From assembly GCA_011330645.1 (NCBI GenBank), contig DRQB01000105.1:1-13246 (forward strand): a stretch of DNA of 13,246 bases, in the 5' to 3' direction. The notes under the pieces are model-generated. The model worked only from the letters and a program-made list of their open reading frames with translations, was not told the origin of the DNA and ran no database searches. Below, piece by piece: positions 11,479 to 13,246 of this stretch. Numbering within the stretch: position 1 is the stretch's first letter; each line of letters opens with the position of its first letter. This DNA comes from Campylobacterota bacterium. GTDB lineage: Bacteria; Campylobacterota; Campylobacteria; Campylobacterales; Sulfurovaceae. A program made the translations under genes and the position numbers.

Positions 11479-13246
11479 ATGCAACTCAGCGATTATGATG
11501 CATTTCCAACCACTTTACCTGTTGTCGTAGAAGATGAACTTTTTCTTTATCCTTTTATGATAAGTCCTATCTTTTTAACCAATCAGAAAGATATCGATGC
11601 GGCAACGGATGCCATGGAAAATAACTCTTTACTTTTTGTGACTTCTGCAAAAGAAGGACAGGAAGGTAAAAGAGATTTTGATGCGATATATAAGGTGGGT
11701 GTTGTGGGCTCCATTATGCGTAAAGTACATATCCCCGATGGTAGGGTAAAAATACTCTTTCAAGGACTTGCCCGTGGGAAAATTATCGAAGAGAAAGAAG
11801 GTGACTTTAATCGTGCGCTTATTGATATCGTGCAATTAGATACGTATAATAAACTCAAAGCAGAGGCGCTTATGGGTATTTTACGAGATAAAATTAAAAA
11901 TTTATCAGCGTTAAACAGTGCTTTTCCTGCAGATTTAGTGCGAACGATAGAAGAAAATGATGAGCCTCACCGTATAGCTGACCTTGTTTCGTCAATGCTA
12001 AAACTAGATAAAGATGTAGCGTATGCACTGTATATTGAAGCCAATATAGAAAAGAGATTGTTGGCGCTTATCGATGTAGTAACATCTGAAATAGAAGCAG
12101 CAAAAGTACAACGTGAAATACGTACCAAAGTACATACAAAAATTGAACAAACCAATAAAGAATATTTCTTAAAAGAACAACTTAAAGAGATACAACAAGA
12201 ACTGGGTATGGATACACAAAGGGAAGAGGAAATAGCAACTTTTAGAGAAAAGATTGCCAAACTCAAACCTCATATGCAAGAAGATGCTTTTAAAGAAATC
12301 TCAAAACAGCTTGATCGTTTTGCTAGAATGCATCCTGAGAGTGCAGATGCAAATGTCCTTCAGAGTTACTTGGAGTGGGTACTTGAACTTCCATTTGGGC
12401 AATTGACAAAAAAGAATTTGAGTATTGCTAAGGTTTCTGCAGAACTTGATAAAGACCATTATTCTCTTGAAAAGCCTAAAGAGCGTATTGTAGAATTTTT
12501 TTCTGTGCGTGAATTGGCTGAGCTTAGAGGCATTAAACAAAAAGAAACAAGTGGTGCCATACTTTGTTTTGCAGGACCTCCAGGTGTGGGTAAAACATCT
12601 TTAGCAAATTCTATTGCTACGGCACTAGGCAGACCTTTGGTACGTATTGCTTTAGGTGGGTTGGAAGATGTCAATGAGTTAAGAGGACATAGAAGGACGT
12701 ATGTCGGTGCGATGCCTGGTCGTTTGGTACAGGGATTGATAGAAGCTAAACATATGGATCCGGTAATTGTTTTAGATGAGATAGATAAAGTGGGACGTAG
12801 CATGAGGGGAGACCCTACAGCAGCACTTCTTGAAATACTTGATCCTGAGCAAAACAGTAAATACAGAGACTATTATTTGAATTTTAATATTGATTTGAGT
12901 AAAGCTATTTTTATCGCAACGGCTAATGATGTAGGACGTATCCCTGCACCTTTACGTGACAGAATGGAATTTATAGGCTTAAATTCATATACTCCTAAGG
13001 AAAAGTTTGAGATTGCTAAACGATATTTAATCCCACAAGAGTTAAAAAAACATGCTTTAAAACGTAGAGAATTTAGTATTTCTGATAAAGCTTTAAAGCT
13101 CTTGATAGATGAATATACACGAGAAGCTGGGGTAAGGAATTTAAGACGACGTATCGCGGGTCTTATGCGTAAAAGTGCTAGAAAACTTTTAGAAAATAAA
13201 ACAAAAGATGTGGTTGCTATTACTAAAAAGAATTTGGAGAAGTTTA
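11479..13246 (+). CDS. lon: ATP-dependent Lon protease, 5' part
   Basis: The frame is open from the ATG at 11479 to the right edge, giving 589 of roughly 800 residues. AAAGGA (11467-11472) lies 6 bases before the ATG. Lon is a cytoplasmic AAA+ serine protease hexamer that degrades misfolded and regulatory proteins. The N-terminal substrate-binding domain (about 1-205) is followed by a helical, coiled-coil region (about 205-300; KEYFLKEQLKEIQQELG). The AAA+ module has Walker A GPPGVGKT (366-373), the Lon signature LRGHRRTYVGAMPGR shortly after, Walker B VLDEIDK (D433, E434), and IPAPLRDRME near the sensor region. These sit about 10 residues later than in E. coli Lon. The Ser-Lys protease domain lies beyond the window. 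It follows bamD by 115 bases. No CIRCE or HAIR heat-shock operator was seen upstream. Confidence 0.97.
   Translation, partial: MQLSDYDAFPTTLPVVVEDELFLYPFMISPIFLTNQKDIDAATDAMENNSLLFVTSAKEGQEGKRDFDAIYKVGVVGSIMRKVHIPDGRVKILFQGLARGKIIEEKEGDFNRALIDIVQLDTYNKLKAEALMGILRDKIKNLSALNSAFPADLVRTIEENDEPHRIADLVSSMLKLDKDVAYALYIEANIEKRLLALIDVVTSEIEAAKVQREIRTKVHTKIEQTNKEYFLKEQLKEIQQELGMDTQREEEIATFREKIAKLKPHMQEDAFKEISKQLDRFARMHPESADANVLQSYLEWVLELPFGQLTKKNLSIAKVSAELDKDHYSLEKPKERIVEFFSVRELAELRGIKQKETSGAILCFAGPPGVGKTSLANSIATALGRPLVRIALGGLEDVNELRGHRRTYVGAMPGRLVQGLIEAKHMDPVIVLDEIDKVGRSMRGDPTAALLEILDPEQNSKYRDYYLNFNIDLSKAIFIATANDVGRIPAPLRDRMEFIGLNSYTPKEKFEIAKRYLIPQELKKHALKRREFSISDKALKLLIDEYTREAGVRNLRRRIAGLMRKSARKLLENKTKDVVAITKKNLEKF

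Noticed and set aside
11629..12803. Minus-strand ORFs of 68-114 aa
   Set aside because: Antisense shadows of lon, whose own frame runs open to the window edge with all expected motifs.
1..13246. CRISPR array, tRNA, rRNA, insertion sequence or phage genes
   Set aside because: No spaced repeats, structural RNA patterns, transposase motifs or terminal inverted repeats were seen on reading the window.

Overview
The window looks like a chromosomal segment of a Campylobacterota bacterium, probably a Sulfurovum/Sulfurimonas-type marine or sediment organism. The reasons are low GC, Campylobacterota-like versions of RecG, long HPF and Lon, the bamD-lon pairing known from Campylobacter, and prepilins with Ala before the cleavage site. 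This placement is inferred from protein style and gene order, not from a search.

Layout. 1-1049 (+): 3' part of an M16-family peptidase gene, cut by the window edge. 1132-2940 (+): recG. 3000-3545 (-): long-form ribosome hibernation factor hpf, convergent with recG across a nested hairpin. 3679-9686 (-): a tightly packed four-gene operon read leftward. It encodes a 1222-aa secreted protein with a choice-of-anchor L domain followed by a MshQ-like body, then three minor-pilin-like proteins (MshD/PilV-like, MshO/PilW-like, MshP/PilX-like). 9917-10630 (+): a divergent GspH/MshC-like minor prepilin with two EF-hand-like loops. 10713-11363 (+): BamD-like outer-membrane assembly lipoprotein. 11479-13246 (+): lon protease, cut by the right edge inside its AAA+ module. 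No rRNA, tRNA, CRISPR array or insertion sequence was seen, and there is no gene-free stretch over 300 bases.

How the accessory part may work. The five genes from 3679 to 10630 make a complete set of minor-pilin roles (H/I/J/K, or FimU/PilV/PilW/PilX, or MshC/D/O/P) plus one large exported non-pilin protein. In known type IV pilus and MSHA systems such a set forms the priming and tip complex, with PilY1 or MshQ as the large partner. I infer that the 1222-aa protein is the tip adhesin of a pilus whose motor, platform and major pilin lie elsewhere.

The most unusual signal is in that 1222-aa protein. I count 17 acidic N-glycosylation sequons (D/E-x-N-x-S/T, x not Pro) out of 33 N-x-S/T sites. 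All 17 lie between residues 358 and 1212 and none in the choice-of-anchor L domain. This suggests a heavily PglB-glycosylated adhesin body with a bare N-terminal domain. It is a prediction from motif counts made by eye.
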